Origin: Gnetum montanum
Taxonomy: Eukaryota; Streptophyta; Gnetopsida; Gnetales; Gnetaceae
DNA length: 64,000 bases
NCBI GenBank assembly: GCA_015680685.1
Contig: MNCI01014546.1
Coordinates: 482,945 to 546,944 of the forward strand
Reading direction: 5' to 3'
Shown piece after piece: positions 53,831 through 64,000 of the stretch. The first letter of the stretch is position 1. Each line of letters opens with the position of its first letter. The notes under the pieces were generated by a model that was not told where the DNA came from, made no database searches, and saw only the letters and a program-made list of their open reading frames with translations. The translations under genes and the position numbers were made by a program.

Positions 53831-56368
53831 AAGGAAACTCAAAGGATGTAGATGTAGAGCATGAGGGAAAAAGTAGGACTATTAGTTACATATGTTTGTA
53901 AGGGCTTTGTAGGACTGTTAATTTAGAAGAATGGTCATTTTTGTGATTTTTTTTCTGAACCAATTGGTTGAGGAGCTAGGTGTACATTAACATTCCTAAT
54001 GGCATTACATTGCTACAACTGGGCTACAATTTTACCCTACATTAATGGAGCATATGGTAATTCAGTTAAGGGTGGAGAGACTTATGCTGATGAATGAGAA
54101 TGGTAGTGAGGAAATGGGGATTCCCCTCTTTGAGATTGGGGTCTGTAGTATTTAGGAGGGTAGTAGTGATGTTGGAATGAAGTGTAATTAGAAGATTCAC
54201 ACATAGAAATGGATTGCTAAATATAGTACCCATATGAATTGGACTATCGATAAGCATACTACTGCCTTGGTGGTGGCATCTCTTCCATGACTGTGGGTGT
54301 TACCACTAATGGTACTACTCATAAAGTTGTGGTGGAGCTCCACTTGGATAATAAGCTTGTTGTTGGTGGAACTACCTTGGGTTGCCTTGAGAATAAGGTA
54401 ACCTTCTAGGTGCTTTCTTTTTAGCCAATCTAGGATTTAGAGCGTACATCCCAAACTCTTGCAAGCGTGATACAATGGGACAACATCCCTTAGGATGGTC
54501 ATATTGGTAGATGTCACATCCATAATCATCATCTTTTTGTAACTCCACAACCTCCTCTACTGTAGTAGCCTTGCCCTTACCCATTTGATGAGCATGTTCA
54601 ACTTCCTTCCTTCTCCAGTGATCATAATCATGATCACTAATTTGCTCTTTGGATTCCTATGCTATTTTGAAAGTGGTTTTAAACTTTTCATTCAAAGAGT
54701 TTCACATTTTTTCTACCTTAGCCAAAATTTCAAAAAAATACTTTTGAATCAACAACATCTTACGTTGCACCATCTCATCATGTGATGCCTCCTCTTCATT
54801 GACACAGAATCATACCTCCCTTTTTCTAATGAAAGGATCCCATTTGTACTCCTGTACACTTTCTCTATTTTTCAACTCTCCTTTTTCTTCGGTAATCTCA
54901 TCTATTAGCCTTTGAATCTAATGGGCTCTAAGTTCTAAAAGTATCCCTTAGGAATAGATCCCATGAGTCCTTCTTGTTTCTATTCAAAGCCCATCTATGA
55001 TATGGAAAAGTTGCTCCCTTTAAGCATAACCATGGCCAAGACATTAACATGAAAGAGAATAGTACCTACCCATGGTTGCATCCAAGGTTTCATGTGTTCC
55101 TTATTTCCATTCTTGGATTTTCTTTCTTAAGTTAGATGCTTATGAGTACATTTGATACTTGTCATTGAAGAGTTCAAGCATCGTACTCCAAGTGTGGATT
55201 AATTCTAGCTCTAAGAACTAGTACCAACTTTTAGCTTCTTTAATGAGTATTCTTAGGAATAACTTTAATTTTTTCCATTTGTTCTCCATGTTCTATAGGG
55301 CACATGTATCGCGAAAGACTTGAAGATAATTTTGTGGATTTAAATTATATCCTCCTTCGAACTTGAGGATATTGTTCATACCCAATTGCTTGATTCTACT
55401 ATCTTTCACATGCTTTGTTGGAATTCTCATTACCTTTGTGATGATTAGCATATTTCAAGTTGCAAGCAAAGGCTCATCATAGACATGGCCTTTGTGATGG
55501 CCATGATGCCTATGATGCCCTTTGTTGTTCCTTCTTTCATGGTGACAAGCCTTTCTGGATTATCCATGCCCCTAGTATTTACTCATTCAACAAGCCCTAC
55601 GATGATCTTTATCTCACTGGTCACCTGCTTCATGGTCAGGTCCTCTAAAACTTTGGCCAAAACTAGAGAAGGAAGAAGAGGATGATGAAGTTGAAGTGGA
55701 AGAAGGAGTAGCACCACCACAGTGCCTACCACCTCCTATTTTATGGTCATGGCCATGATCATCATCATCATGCTTATCCTTGTCCCTGCCATAACTCCTA
55801 TCTTTAGATCCCCATTGATCATGGGACCTGTTCTTACCTAAACCAAGATTTTTGGCAATGGACTATAAGTTCTAGTTCAAGCCCCCTTCATCAAAACCAA
55901 GGGAAGGAGAGTAAGTAAATTGAGAATCCCTAGAAAATGGATCCTCATTGTCTTTTTAACCTAGCAGGAGCAAGGGGTTATTGAACTATTTTCCCTTTAA
56001 AGCTTCATAGTGCCTCTCCTATTATTGATCTCTTTTACATTATGCCTTAGTGGGATGGTAATCTCAATAGTCATATTCTTGCATAATGTATTCAGTGTTA
56101 ATCCCATGGATGTCCAACGTTATAAGGGTTTGGTGCAGCATCACAGGAACTAATCGATCAAGTGGTAACAAAATGTTGTCCTCCATGTTCCTCCATCACA
56201 ACTATTCATCTTGATGTAGGATAAAGGTGAATTCTAACACATACTCATCAGGGGTGATATATGCCACTATGCATTATTGGGGCACTAACAAATTTTATCA
56301 TTGATTTCTTTTTTGATTAATGTATGCTCAAATCTTGACAAAGAATCATCCCTATGAGAAGAAGACAT
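53831..56368 (-). pseudogene. E4 gag remnant
   Basis: Starts near ATG 56366-56368 (MSSSHRDDSL). Open piece 54372-54584 carries the knuckle as CDIYQYDHPKGCCP, in which the second zinc ligand Cys is Tyr (one transition). Asp/His/Gly-rich segment near 55690-55800 equals E3 42180-42320. Pro/Gln linker 53900-54370. Confidence 0.72.
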
Positions 56369-56503
56369 TTTAGATTGAAAGAAAATATCAAAGTTCTTTT
56401 ACAATTATTTTTATTATTTTGAATGATTGTGACTTTAAGGTTCATTACAATGATTTTGAATAATTTTCACTAAGTCCTAGATAACAGATGTAGCTAACTA
56501 AAG

Positions 56504-56522
56504 TCCCTAGTAGTGGTGCCAA
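56504..56522 (-). other. E4 primer-binding site (degenerate tRNA-Asp type)
   Basis: In sense TTGGCACCACTACTAGGGAC directly after the LTR end; recognisable against TTGGCGCCGTTGCCGGGGA only through the better-kept sites of E2 and E3. Confidence 0.55.
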
Positions 56523-57424
56523 TGATGAGCAACGAGTATACCCTACACCCAACCATACGAATCACTAGCATTCACTATGTGATTTCATCGAATTTTGTAG
56601 ACATTAGCTTTCTAAGTGCACTAGGTTCTAGGAGGTGAATCTAACTGTTGCAATCATTGTCTTCTCAATCCCACTTGTGAAGTGCAAGGATATGGTTAAG
56701 TGTAATTGAGGCATATGATTTTTATCATTTTTATCTTTTATGATTTAAGTTTCCAAAGAACAAGAATAAAGTGATTGAATGCTTAATTAATCTAATAACT
56801 AGCTAACATTTAACTAATCCTAACATAAGAATCTATTCCAACTTTCTATACACATTCTAAACATGTTATAGTACTACTAGGTTACCAAACATTAAATGCT
56901 ACTGGGATTGCCAAGTGTTTAAACCTTTGCTCAAATTGTTCATACTTATATTTGCTATTTAATTGATATTAATTAATTACTTAGAAACATCAAAGTAAAT
57001 TGCATGAATATTAAATGCATAAGGAAATATTAATCTATTCCAAGTGCTACAAGGTTTGATTATAAAAGCTCATCTTTATTGCCATTCACACTAAGGTGCT
57101 CAAGTACATCAGTGCTCAAATAAAGAACCATACACTTCTTTAACTCTTACTATGGGCACCCGAAAAATATTCTAACTTTCAAAGTAAAAAACTGCAAGAG
57201 TTTGGCTACAACTCTGGAAAGATTACCATAAATGCAATGAGTAGGTGCACATTTATAGCCAAAAAGAAGATGCCATGCTAACAGGTACATGTCAACATAG
57301 AAAACTACACATTGATGGGATCACGTCAACGAGATCCCATCGACAGGGTCATGTTGATGAGATCTTGTCAATGAGGTCACGCCAATGGCATCTCATCAAC
57401 GTGGTCCAACAACATAACTAATAA
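56523..57424 (-). repeat. E4 5' LTR (902 bp)
   Basis: TGATGAGCAACGAGTATACC... Family-3 U3 with a long array of CATCGACAGGGTC / GTTGATGAGATC / GTCAACGAGATC words at 57305-57410; TATA complement ATTTATAG at 57251-57258. Right end at the TGAGG duplication (57425). Confidence 0.82.
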
Positions 57425-58308
57425 TGAGGCCTTTTGGGCTTTCTTGAGGACATCATTAGGATACCCCAAGATTCCAACATGTTTACATAGCTTCCTAATT
57501 AGACAAGGAAATAGAAGTGTTAGTTTCCCTGCCTTCTTTTTCTTGAACTACCTTTAAATCTCTATAAAATAGAGTTGTGCTAGATTGACATTATACTTTC
57601 CCATTAGGATCACATTTCCTCTAGCCACATAGGTGAACAATCTGTTTAGTCTCTTGGCACGAAAAAAATAATATATGCCAATTTTAAATAAATTCTTTTC
57701 TCCAGAGTTAATTCATTGTATTCATTATCTTCTTTGTTATATGCTCTTCTCAACCACATTTTTCTAGTTTCTATGTTAGATCTAGTGGAGAAATGTGCCA
57801 ACCTTGATCCTTCATTGGACACATTCAGAGCTTCTATTAATGCCTTAATCGAATAAAAAATAGAGACTTCCTCTATGTTAACTATAACATCTTCTGAATT
57901 GTAATGCCAAAACTAGTAGGTTTTCCCAAAATACCATTTACCATTATTTGATAAGATGGGTCATAGCAATGATGCTTAGAGTTGTGTCCTCACTACTTCT
58001 AGAACAAACTCCACAAATGAACCATAGTTCATTTCCAGAATTACTATGGTGAGGAGCATTCTTTCTTGAATGATTTGGAGGCACTTCGGTAATAGCATGA
58101 AGCATTGTCCTTATGGTTGTACTTTTTCCTTCACTTGAGCTAAATGTCTACTAGAAACTATTTCTTGATGGATTTTTAATGATTGGGCTTGCTACTTTGC
58201 ATGTTTTGGTTATGGCTCCTATGCTTCCTTTTGGCCTCTTTCTTGGCCTCTTGGTCAATTGCTTGCTGGCTGTGAAGGTCCACCTTATGCTCCTCTCTTT
58301 GGGACCAT
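57425..58308 (-). pseudogene. E5 env-position ORF, N-terminal part
   Basis: ATG at 58306-58308 (MVPKRG-like). Readable blocks parallel E2: RSNxDVRK-like near 57780, GEKNLFKIGIYYFF and RLNRLF-YVARGN (57600-57700), LFPCLIRKLCKHVGILGYPN, DVLKKAQKAS (57430-57520). The LFPCLIRKLCKHVGI stretch is the best match in the window to the conserved FPCLI-xLC-xAGV core of the plant-transposon domain of Athila env-region ORFs. The frame resumes at 33571 after E4. Confidence 0.72.
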
Positions 58309-58799
58309 TTACAATCAATCAAGGGTTTGGAATTACTAAGGTGTTCTCATACATTCTCATTGGTTCTATACCTTTCTCATACCCTTAGTTACATTTAGTT
58401 CCTAGTTTCTTATGATTGTAGAATTAGAAGATTTTCAAAAAGTAACCCCTTTAGTGCTTTTATATAGCCTAAAATAATTGGTATGGTTGATTAGGAGTCT
58501 TAAAAAAATTGTTTTGGACTTAATATCAATGATCTTGTTTAAAAATTCTTGTTATTTCCTTTAAATTCACCCTTATAATACCTTTTGAATGTTAGCAATT
58601 TTCAAAAAAAGTAACTCAACTTTTCCTTACTAGCATCCCCTCATGACTAAGATGAGCACTCTAGAATCAAATAGATTTGAAAATTACAAAAATCAGAGTG
58701 ATAATGTGCAAGTTATGGCTTGGAGAAGCTAGGAGGTTAGAACTCAATTCATAGAAGAAAAATGAAAAAAATCTTCCTAGGCTTCAAATGTGAAAATGA

Positions 58800-58890
58800 A
58801 AATTTTTTGCTAAGTATTTGCCTATATATAGATTTTGTGGGATCTAATATCGAAGATCCAATATTCAGCTACTTGAATATTGAAGGTTGA
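58800..58890 (-). promoter_or_regulatory. E5 internal LTR-like promoter cassette
   Basis: In sense: CTTCAATATTCAAG, TGAATATTGGATC, CGATATTAGATC words (58841-58887), TATA box CTATATATAGG (58821-58831), then ACTTAGCA (complement of 58808-58815). The LTR of E5 carries GATATC/AATATC words rather than GCGATATCGC, in line with this set. About 515 bp upstream of the ORF start. Confidence 0.5.
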
Positions 58891-60511
58891 ATTTTTACAT
58901 TTTTTTTTGACTATTCATGATTGAAAATGAGTCATTCTAATTGTTTAAAAGGTATAAGACATATTTAGAGGGTCTTAGGCTATGGATGATGCATATTTTT
59001 AGAAAACATGGCATGGATATTACATAAAGAAGGAATCTCAGGCTACGTAAGTTCATAACGTGTTGATGAGATGGGTAATGAGTTTATGTTATTGGAATGG
59101 CTAGTTTGAATGATATGGGAAGTTTTTATTGACATTTATTAGTATTAGAAGGCTTAAGATGATGTGGAAATATTTGGTAGGTATAAGATACAATAATTTT
59201 ACAAGTGGGTCCTCCCCAAAGGAGGCTATAGCCCTTAATGCCCTTGCAAACCACACCTAAAAGTGTCATTAGGCACTTACGGAGTTGAATGTAATGCATA
59301 CCTATATAGCAAAACACACATTTTAGTACCAACAATTTAGCAAAATTATACTATGTTACACAAAACCACAACTTATGATTATCCATACAGTGAGATGAGA
59401 TGGACTTAGAAGGGATTGCGAAAGTCGAGACATGAGGTGTCTTACCATAGGAATAATGAATTTTTATGTTTTATTAGTGGTTAAAGTAATCATTAGCCTT
59501 TCTATCCAAGATTCAAACTAAGTCCAACCCACATTTCAATGACATCACATTGTCTCATCTCTTGGAATTACAACTATAAGACCACTACTATTGCAAGGAG
59601 TATTGTCACTTAGCATATTGCCCAACGAAGGAGTTTATTCATTGTACACTTTATTTGTTTTTTCATTTTTGAGAAGCTACGTACCTTCAAGCATGGGTAA
59701 CATGTCTTTCCAGTGGGACCCTTAGAAATTTATTTTGTGCATGAGTTTTATTTTTTACCTACGTCAACCTTACCCGAGGATTACCTTCAGGCATGGGTAA
59801 CATGTCTTTGTAGTGATATGGTAAGGTGGCGGTTATTTTACTCTTACTTCCACTTTTCATTAGATCTACAAAGATATAATACAACCTAAACAACAAGATA
59901 GAACTCACAGTAGTAATCCAAGGGAGTCCACAAATTCCCTTAATGTCACATCCTTTACATTCCTTCTTGGTTCTTCACTTTTCAATCTAGGCATAATGAT
60001 CATGGGCTTACTCTTTGTTATATGATGAAACGAATATTATTATAGCCATGGTAAGAACCTCTTATTAATGGAATGTATGGATGGATGATGTAGGCTCATT
60101 GTTCAAATAATTAGTCCCTATGACTTGATAACATAGAGAAATCTTCACTTTATTGAACTACATCTTGCCTTATTTGGAATGTGTTTTATTAACAATCAAA
60201 ATTATTTACAAAGGTTATGAAAACAAAGTAGGATAAAGATAGTAAGAATTGGAAAAGGATGTAAATAATGAAAAATCATTAAAGAGTTGAAAAATGTGAA
60301 AGAATATCAAAAAATTTAAGAAATGAAAAAGCATAAAAGAATGAGAAAATATTAAAGAAGGTAGAAAAATGAAAAGAAGAAGAAAACATTTAGTAAAGTA
60401 CCTATGGTTCTAAATTGACACCCCCACAACTATCATTAGGATTGATTAAATGAAAGATAGAATAGGTGGAGGAGTGTATAGGTGGAGGAGTATTGATTAC
60501 ACTAGGTAGAT
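58891..60511 (-). other. E5 3' non-coding region
   Basis: Shared blocks AAGTGGGTCCTCCCCAAAGG (about 59199) and CTTCAAGCATGGGTAACATG at about 59689, the latter duplicated at about 59785 (94-bp tandem copy). The remainder is AT-rich, with GAAAAATG-type runs at 60250-60390. Confidence 0.6.
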
Positions 60512-61350
60512 TTCATGGAATATTCATTGTAGTGTTTGACCTATTGGATATTGACAAGGATAAGCTTATGTGAATAGGATGGATAGTAGATATGTAAGGC
60601 ACTAGATGGATAATTAGCTTAAATAATGTACGGTCCCTCCCAAAGTGTCTAAAATTTAATTGTTTTGGGTAAATGATTAGGATTATAATAGAGGACTTTG
60701 TCACTCAGTTGTATAGTTACATGTCTTATCTATGTATCATGCCTAAGTTTGGAGTAATTTTTATGGACTTAATTACTCATAAGTGATACAATCCTATTCT
60801 CATCTAAAAGATTCAAGTTCATGAGATGTTCTCATTTAGATACACTCATGTCAAGGCCAAGTTCACTGGTAATAGCTAAATTATGGAGCTTTTCCTAAAT
60901 TGGAAGAATTGGCAACTTGCTATAAACTAGCTCATATGGTGAGTATCCTATGGATAGTTTCCAAGATGTCTTATAGGCCCATAGAGCATCGTTCAATTTA
61001 GTTACTTCAACTTGATCATTTGCTTGGGGATGATATGGTGTTGTTAGCTTATGGTTCACCTCAAGTTGTTGCATGAGCTTCTTGAATGTAGCATCGGTGA
61101 AGTAAGTCCTATTGTCTAGTATTAGCATTCATGGTACTCCAAATCTATTCACCACATGTTATTCAAAAACTTTGGTAGTTTTATTCGTTGTACAGTCTTT
61201 CACTACCACTTCCTCTTCCCACTTCATATAGTAATTCACAATCACAATGATGTATCCTTTTTCATTTGACATCAGTGTTATGGACTCCATAAAGTCAACT
61301 CCCCATATGTTAAAAGGTTTAAGTGGCTATATCTAGTGTTGTGGTACTTG
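60512..61350 (-). pseudogene. E5 integrase remnant
   Basis: Open piece 60895-61128: LILDNRTYFTDATFKKLMQQ (core Asp), YHPQANDQVEV, then directly KLNDALWAYKTSWKLS; about 20-25 residues containing the NREIKRIL helix are deleted, the deletion staying in frame. GVDFMESITLM at about 61280-61300. The zinc domain upstream is cut off at about 61345 by the rearranged block. Confidence 0.78.
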
Positions 61351-62090
61351 AAGTGGCTATACTTACATTACTTATGAATGATAATATTAATTACTTAAGA
61401 ATAAGAACGTAAATTACATGTAAAGTAAATTTCTAAAAAGTAGAATTATGCTAGTATAAGTATTGCAATGGATACAAGAAATCTTGATTTTATTTTTACT
61501 CATGCAAATGTATTAAGGTATAGATGCACTTAAATAAAACATATCTATCAACACAACAGCTTCCTATTGAATGGACTACGAAACAATGTGAGAAATCCTT
61601 CACAGAGAAAAAATATATATGGAAATCAATGGTAATCTATGCAAGATCTATGCAAATGGGCTTGTCAAATGGTGTGTTCTAGAATATGATTAATAGAGAG
61701 TCTTACAAGATGCCCATGAAGGCCCATGTGGTGGCCACTATGTGGGGGTGCAGAATGACACTCAAGCTAATGATGGTAGGCTACTTTTGGCCAACCTTAT
61801 TTAGAGATGCCCACACTTTTACACAAAGTTGTGAGTGATGACAAAGAGATGGAGGAGTTACATCTAAGAAATGAAAATGTATAAAAGAATGATGAAATAT
61901 AGAAGAAGTTGGAAAATTAAAAAAAAAAGGAAAAATTCAATAAAGTATCGACGGTTCTAAATTGACACCCCCACAACTATCATTAGAATTGATTAAACAG
62001 AAGATAGAAAACATAGAGTACTATTGGTTAGACTAGGTATATTTTGTGGAATATTCATGATAGATTTTAACTTGTTTTGAATTCAGTGGA
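61351..62090. other. Rearranged block inside E5: inverted integrase fragment plus duplicated 3' sequence
   Basis: 61380-61620 is LTR-like or anonymous. 61680-61860 reads on the PLUS strand as an integrase zinc domain (LQDAHEGPCGGHY-like, VGYFWPTLFRDAHTF), opposite to E5. 61860-62060 repeats 60290-60530 (shared TTCTAAATTGACACCCCCAC, AACTATCATTAG). It looks like a small insertion/inversion with a copied piece of E5 3' sequence. Confidence 0.65.
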
Positions 62091-63737
62091 TGCCAAGAGA
62101 ACATCATTGCACTTACAGCCTGTACTATTTTGATAAATAGATCTTAATTAGGAAATTGGTCTGATAAAGGTTATACTTGATTTTTAGCATCCCATTTCAA
62201 CCTTGATAGATGATCAACTATCACATTTTATGTTCCCTTTTTGTTGATCATCGCAATGTCAAATTGTTGCAAAATTAAGAGCCATTTGATCACTTTGGAA
62301 TTGACCACTAGTTTGTTCATAAGAAATCAGATGGCACTATGATAAGTGTGAATGTAGATATGGTACTCGAGCACATAATGTCTAAATTTTTTAAGTCATA
62401 CACCATGGCCATCAGCTCCTTTTCTATTATGATGTAGTTTAATTGTGCTCCAATAATGCTCTTGTTGGCATAATGGATGTAGTAAGGTTTCTTCTAATAA
62501 TCTAGTTGTGTGAGTACCACACCAAGTGCATCGTTAGAAGCATCGATCATGATATGAAAAGGTCTAACTAATCCAAAGCTTCAAGGATTGGTATCTCTAC
62601 TAATTTCTTCTTTAGAGCTTTGAATGCCTTTTCACATGACTTTGTGCACTCAAAGGATGCATCCTTCTTCGTGAGTTCTACAAGTGGTTTGACTATCTTT
62701 GAAAAATTTTCTATGAATCTCCTATAGTATCCTATGTGGCCTAAGAATGACCTCACATCTTTCACTGTATGTGACCTTTGAGTGATATTTTGGATGACTC
62801 TAATCTTTTCAAGATCTACCTCTATACACTTTTGGAAGATTTTACGTCCTAACACTATACCATCTTGGATCATGAGGTGGCTCTTTTGCAAGTTCAGCTT
62901 AAGATTGGTTTCAACACATATTTTCAATACATGCTCCACCTAATCCAGTGCTTATTTGAAATCTAGCCCATGTGTTGAAAAATCATCCATGAATACTTCT
63001 ACACCATTTTCAATTTACTTCTAGAAGATGTTGACCACTAGTCTCTGAAAGGTAGCTAGCACATTAGAAAGACCAAAGGGCATCTTCTTGTAGGGAAATG
63101 TTCCCCATGGACTAGTAAGCATTATTTTCTCTTGGTCTTCAAGTGCAATGAATATCTAATTATACTCGTTGTATCCATCTATAAAATTATAATATTCATG
63201 TCATACAATGCTATCTAGGACCTAATCAACAAATGGAAAAGGGAAGTGATCCTTGATTGTAGCAGTGTTCAACATCCAGAAGTTAATGCAAACTCATCAT
63301 TTATCCCCTTTCTTTGAAAAAATTACTAAGGGGATGATCCATTCACTATCCACAATAGAATAGATGAATCCTACCTTCAGCAAATTTTCCAACTCTTCCT
63401 TGACTACTTCTTTGAGTTTCAGATTGAGCCTTTGTTGGGGTTGGCATTTTGCTTTGATAGCAAGGTCAATGTATATTTGGTGTTGGCAAATTTGTAGATC
63501 AATTCCTATGATATTAGCATAAGACCATGCAAAGGCCATGGACCATCTATTTATCACTTCCAGCAATTTCTTTTCTATTCCTCTATTAGAGTGGCATTGA
63601 TCATTACCAATGTTATGTTGTCTAAAAATGCATATTTCAATGTGGCTGGTAGGGCTTTCAGTTCTAATGATTCTGGTTCTATAGTGTCTAGGATCTCTAG
63701 GCTTCCCCAGTCTATCTCCTCTTCTTGATTTGTTCAT
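62091..63737 (-). pseudogene. E5 RNase H and reverse transcriptase remnant
   Basis: RNase H near 62330-62580 (IIEKELMAMVYDLKNLDIM). RT: 62568-62939 open (KSHLMIQDGIVLGRKIFQK, DVRSFLGHIGYYRRFIENF), catalytic VFMDDFST at 62980-62999, and RT N-terminus at 63297-63500 (ENLLKVGFIYSIVDSEWIIP, LVIFSKKGDK). Better preserved than the RT of E4. Confidence 0.85.
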
Positions 63738-64000
63738 GGGTGAAAGTGCCTTTTTCTTAACTACTCTAATTTATTAGTCTCTTCAATGTAGGCACTAATA
63801 ATTTTCTCTTCTCATTCCATGTATTTATTTAATTCAATATCTTCATTAATGATCAGCCACCAAGTGCCTTCTTGTTATGTGGCTATTGCATACAGACATT
63901 TCTACACACATATTTCTTCTCCACATTTGTTGCATGATTTGGTATCCTCTCATCTGATAGCCCATATTCTTTGCATGCAAGTGCATGCATTATCATTGGA
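63738..64000 (-). pseudogene. E5 protease-RT spacer at window edge
   Basis: Equivalent to E3 44690-44990 by position and by words such as TTTGCATGCAAGTGCATGC. Protease itself lies beyond the window. Confidence 0.55.

Larger units (their letters stand above)
33572..57424 (-). mobile_element. E4: Athila-like element with full gene set, split by E3; TSD TGAGG
   Basis: Boundaries: TGATGAGTAGGGAG at 33572 and 57424 on the right, flanked by TGAGG (33567-33571; 57425-57429). In sense (right to left): 5' LTR, primer site, gag, protease, RT, RNase H, integrase (cut by E3 at 38922-50804), 3' non-coding region, promoter cassette, env-position ORF, 3' LTR. It is inserted inside the env-position ORF of E5. 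All modules are present but decayed by stops and frameshifts. The outer end of the 5' LTR reads TTATTAG rather than TG, presumably mutated. Confidence 0.85.
57425..64000 (-). mobile_element. E5: Athila-like element, right part, running off the window
   Basis: In sense from the window edge: protease-RT spacer, RT, RNase H, a rearranged block, integrase, 3' non-coding region, internal promoter cassette and the N-terminal part of the env-position ORF, then E4. Protease, gag and the 5' LTR are beyond 64000. Confidence 0.8.

Noticed and set aside
1-64000. tRNA, rRNA or organellar insertions
   Set aside because: No cloverleaf-like blocks, rRNA cores or organelle genes were recognised by reading; a tRNAscan or organelle BLAST would be needed to exclude small ones.

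Overview
This is plant nuclear DNA from an AT-rich, repeat-laden genome. One intact cell-surface receptor gene sits among layers of decayed retrotransposons. The plant call rests on a Cf-type LRR receptor-like protein, Athila-lineage Ty3/gypsy elements (tRNA-Asp primer sites, an env-position ORF) and plant-type LINEs. The large, nested, slowly decaying repeats would suit a conifer or another large-genome seed plant, but nothing in the window fixes the clade.

Layout. 1-4567: right part of an Athila-like element (E1, + strand) that has lost reverse transcriptase and integrase; its 3' LTR ends inside an RTE-like LINE (4568-6160, - strand). 6161-9630: unique-looking AT-rich DNA with a 95-bp tandem duplication and a possible orphan exon resembling a plastid transit peptide. 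9631-12618 (-): intact receptor-like protein gene. 12961-13333: tandem repeats upstream of it, most carrying a W-box core. 13797-27070: a four-level nest. A LINE 3' end is split by an L1-type LINE, which is split by Athila-like element E2 (15407-26252), whose 3' LTR holds a foreign solo LTR. 27071-31149: decayed LINE pieces and an unidentified repeat. 31150-64000: a second nest. E5 (-) is interrupted in its env-position ORF by E4 (33572-57424, -); E4 is interrupted in integrase by E3 (38922-50804, +); the 5' LTR of E3 holds another solo LTR. Target-site duplications are visible for E2 (ATAAC), E3 (ATGTT), E4 (TGAGG), both solo LTRs and the L1-type LINE (16 bp).

How the parts work together. 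E1-E5 share an Athila-like plan: LTR, tRNA-Asp-type primer site, gag with a CX2CX3HX4C knuckle, protease, RT, RNase H, integrase, long 3' non-coding region, polypurine tract, LTR. E2, E4 and E5 also carry a long ORF in the env position. It begins near MAPKR and, in E2 and E5, ends near PGTT; in E2 it is strongly coiled-coil. Upstream of it each of the three has a promoter-like cassette: short words matching those of that element's own LTR U3, a TATA box, then a conserved ACTTAGCA-like word. A 3' splice-site-like sequence abuts the start codon in E2 and E4 (mutated in E5). This internal, LTR-matched promoter for a separate env-position gene is the most interesting structure in the window. No element looks autonomous today: all coding regions carry stops and frameshifts.
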